From JAHZFN01 sp965149945 (GTDB taxonomy: Bacteria > Bacillota > Dehalobacteriia > UBA4068 > UBA4997), in assembly GCA_965149945.1 (NCBI GenBank), contig CBCTTQ010000016.1, positions 1 to 48,588 of the forward strand: 48,588 nt of DNA, read 5' to 3'. The notes beneath the pieces are model-generated. The model saw only the letters and a program-made list of their open reading frames with translations. It did no database searches and was not told the origin of the DNA. Made by a program: the position numbers and the translations under genes. This document shows, in pieces, positions 48,571 to 48,588 of this stretch. Each line of letters starts with the position of its first letter. Positions within the stretch are counted from its first letter, which is position 1.

Positions 48571-48588
48571 ATAAAATCAGCCCGCCGG

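Overview
The window looks like a chromosome segment of an anaerobic Bacillota, with strong AGGAGG ribosome binding sites and several TTG or GTG starts. Negativicutes or a Peptococcia-like clostridium fit best: there are SLH-domain surface proteins, spmA/spmB, rubrerythrin, a corrinoid methyltransferase, several Mo/Fe-S/FAD hydroxylase genes and a tRNA-Sec. Nothing in the sequence fixes the genus.

Layout. 1-807: partial methyltetrahydrofolate:corrinoid methyltransferase (minus), followed by a long non-coding stretch with a repeated GAATTGTC motif. 1723-11394: an IclR regulator, a carbamate kinase and two complete-looking xanthine-dehydrogenase-type molybdenum hydroxylase gene sets in different subunit order. 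The 2Fe-2S gene of set 1 carries an in-frame TAA, and the catalytic subunit of set 1 lacks the two substrate residues known from xanthine dehydrogenase. 11544-15729: rubrerythrin, a candidate 155-nt small RNA with a perfect consensus promoter, and an XRE/membrane/ABC transporter operon with an apparent autoregulatory operator. 15829-21631: housekeeping genes (spmA, spmB, rluB-type, cobO, FAH-family, BaiN-like flavoprotein, smpB), tmRNA and tRNA-Ala(CGC). 22077-29692 (minus): an accessory block with a 1947-residue SLH-anchored surface protein, a small Cys/His protein and a dual-HTH LuxR-type regulator. 29850-33109: TPP riboswitch and thiM-thiE-HAD-thiD. 33436-35700: a MerR-type promoter driving an ECF S component and a DUF1893::aldo/keto reductase fusion. 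36118-38074 (minus): PadR/DUF1700/surface-protein operon. 38541-39349 (minus): two Cys-rich small proteins, one made of 36-nt coding repeats. 39489-42098: tRNA-Sec, ndk, vanZ-like, malic enzyme. 42606-44515 (minus): CapA-like and DUF5714. 44683-45619: two small conserved-type proteins. 45840 to the right edge: edge of a serine-recombinase mobile element (recombinase plus TnpW) and a flavin-type PPOX/NimA-like protein.

How the parts work together. The hydroxylase block probably oxidises N-heterocycles or related substrates, and carbamate kinase would recover ATP from carbamoyl phosphate released further down such a pathway. The thiamine block salvages thiazole and pyrimidine under TPP control. 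The LuxR-type regulator, the small Cys protein and the giant SLH protein look like one cell-surface module. The candidates most worth following as new biology are the SLH module, the small RNA at 12484, the paired hydroxylases with one divergent active site, and the MerR-box/ECF/DUF1893-AKR unit. No search could be run, so all family names rest on recognised motifs.
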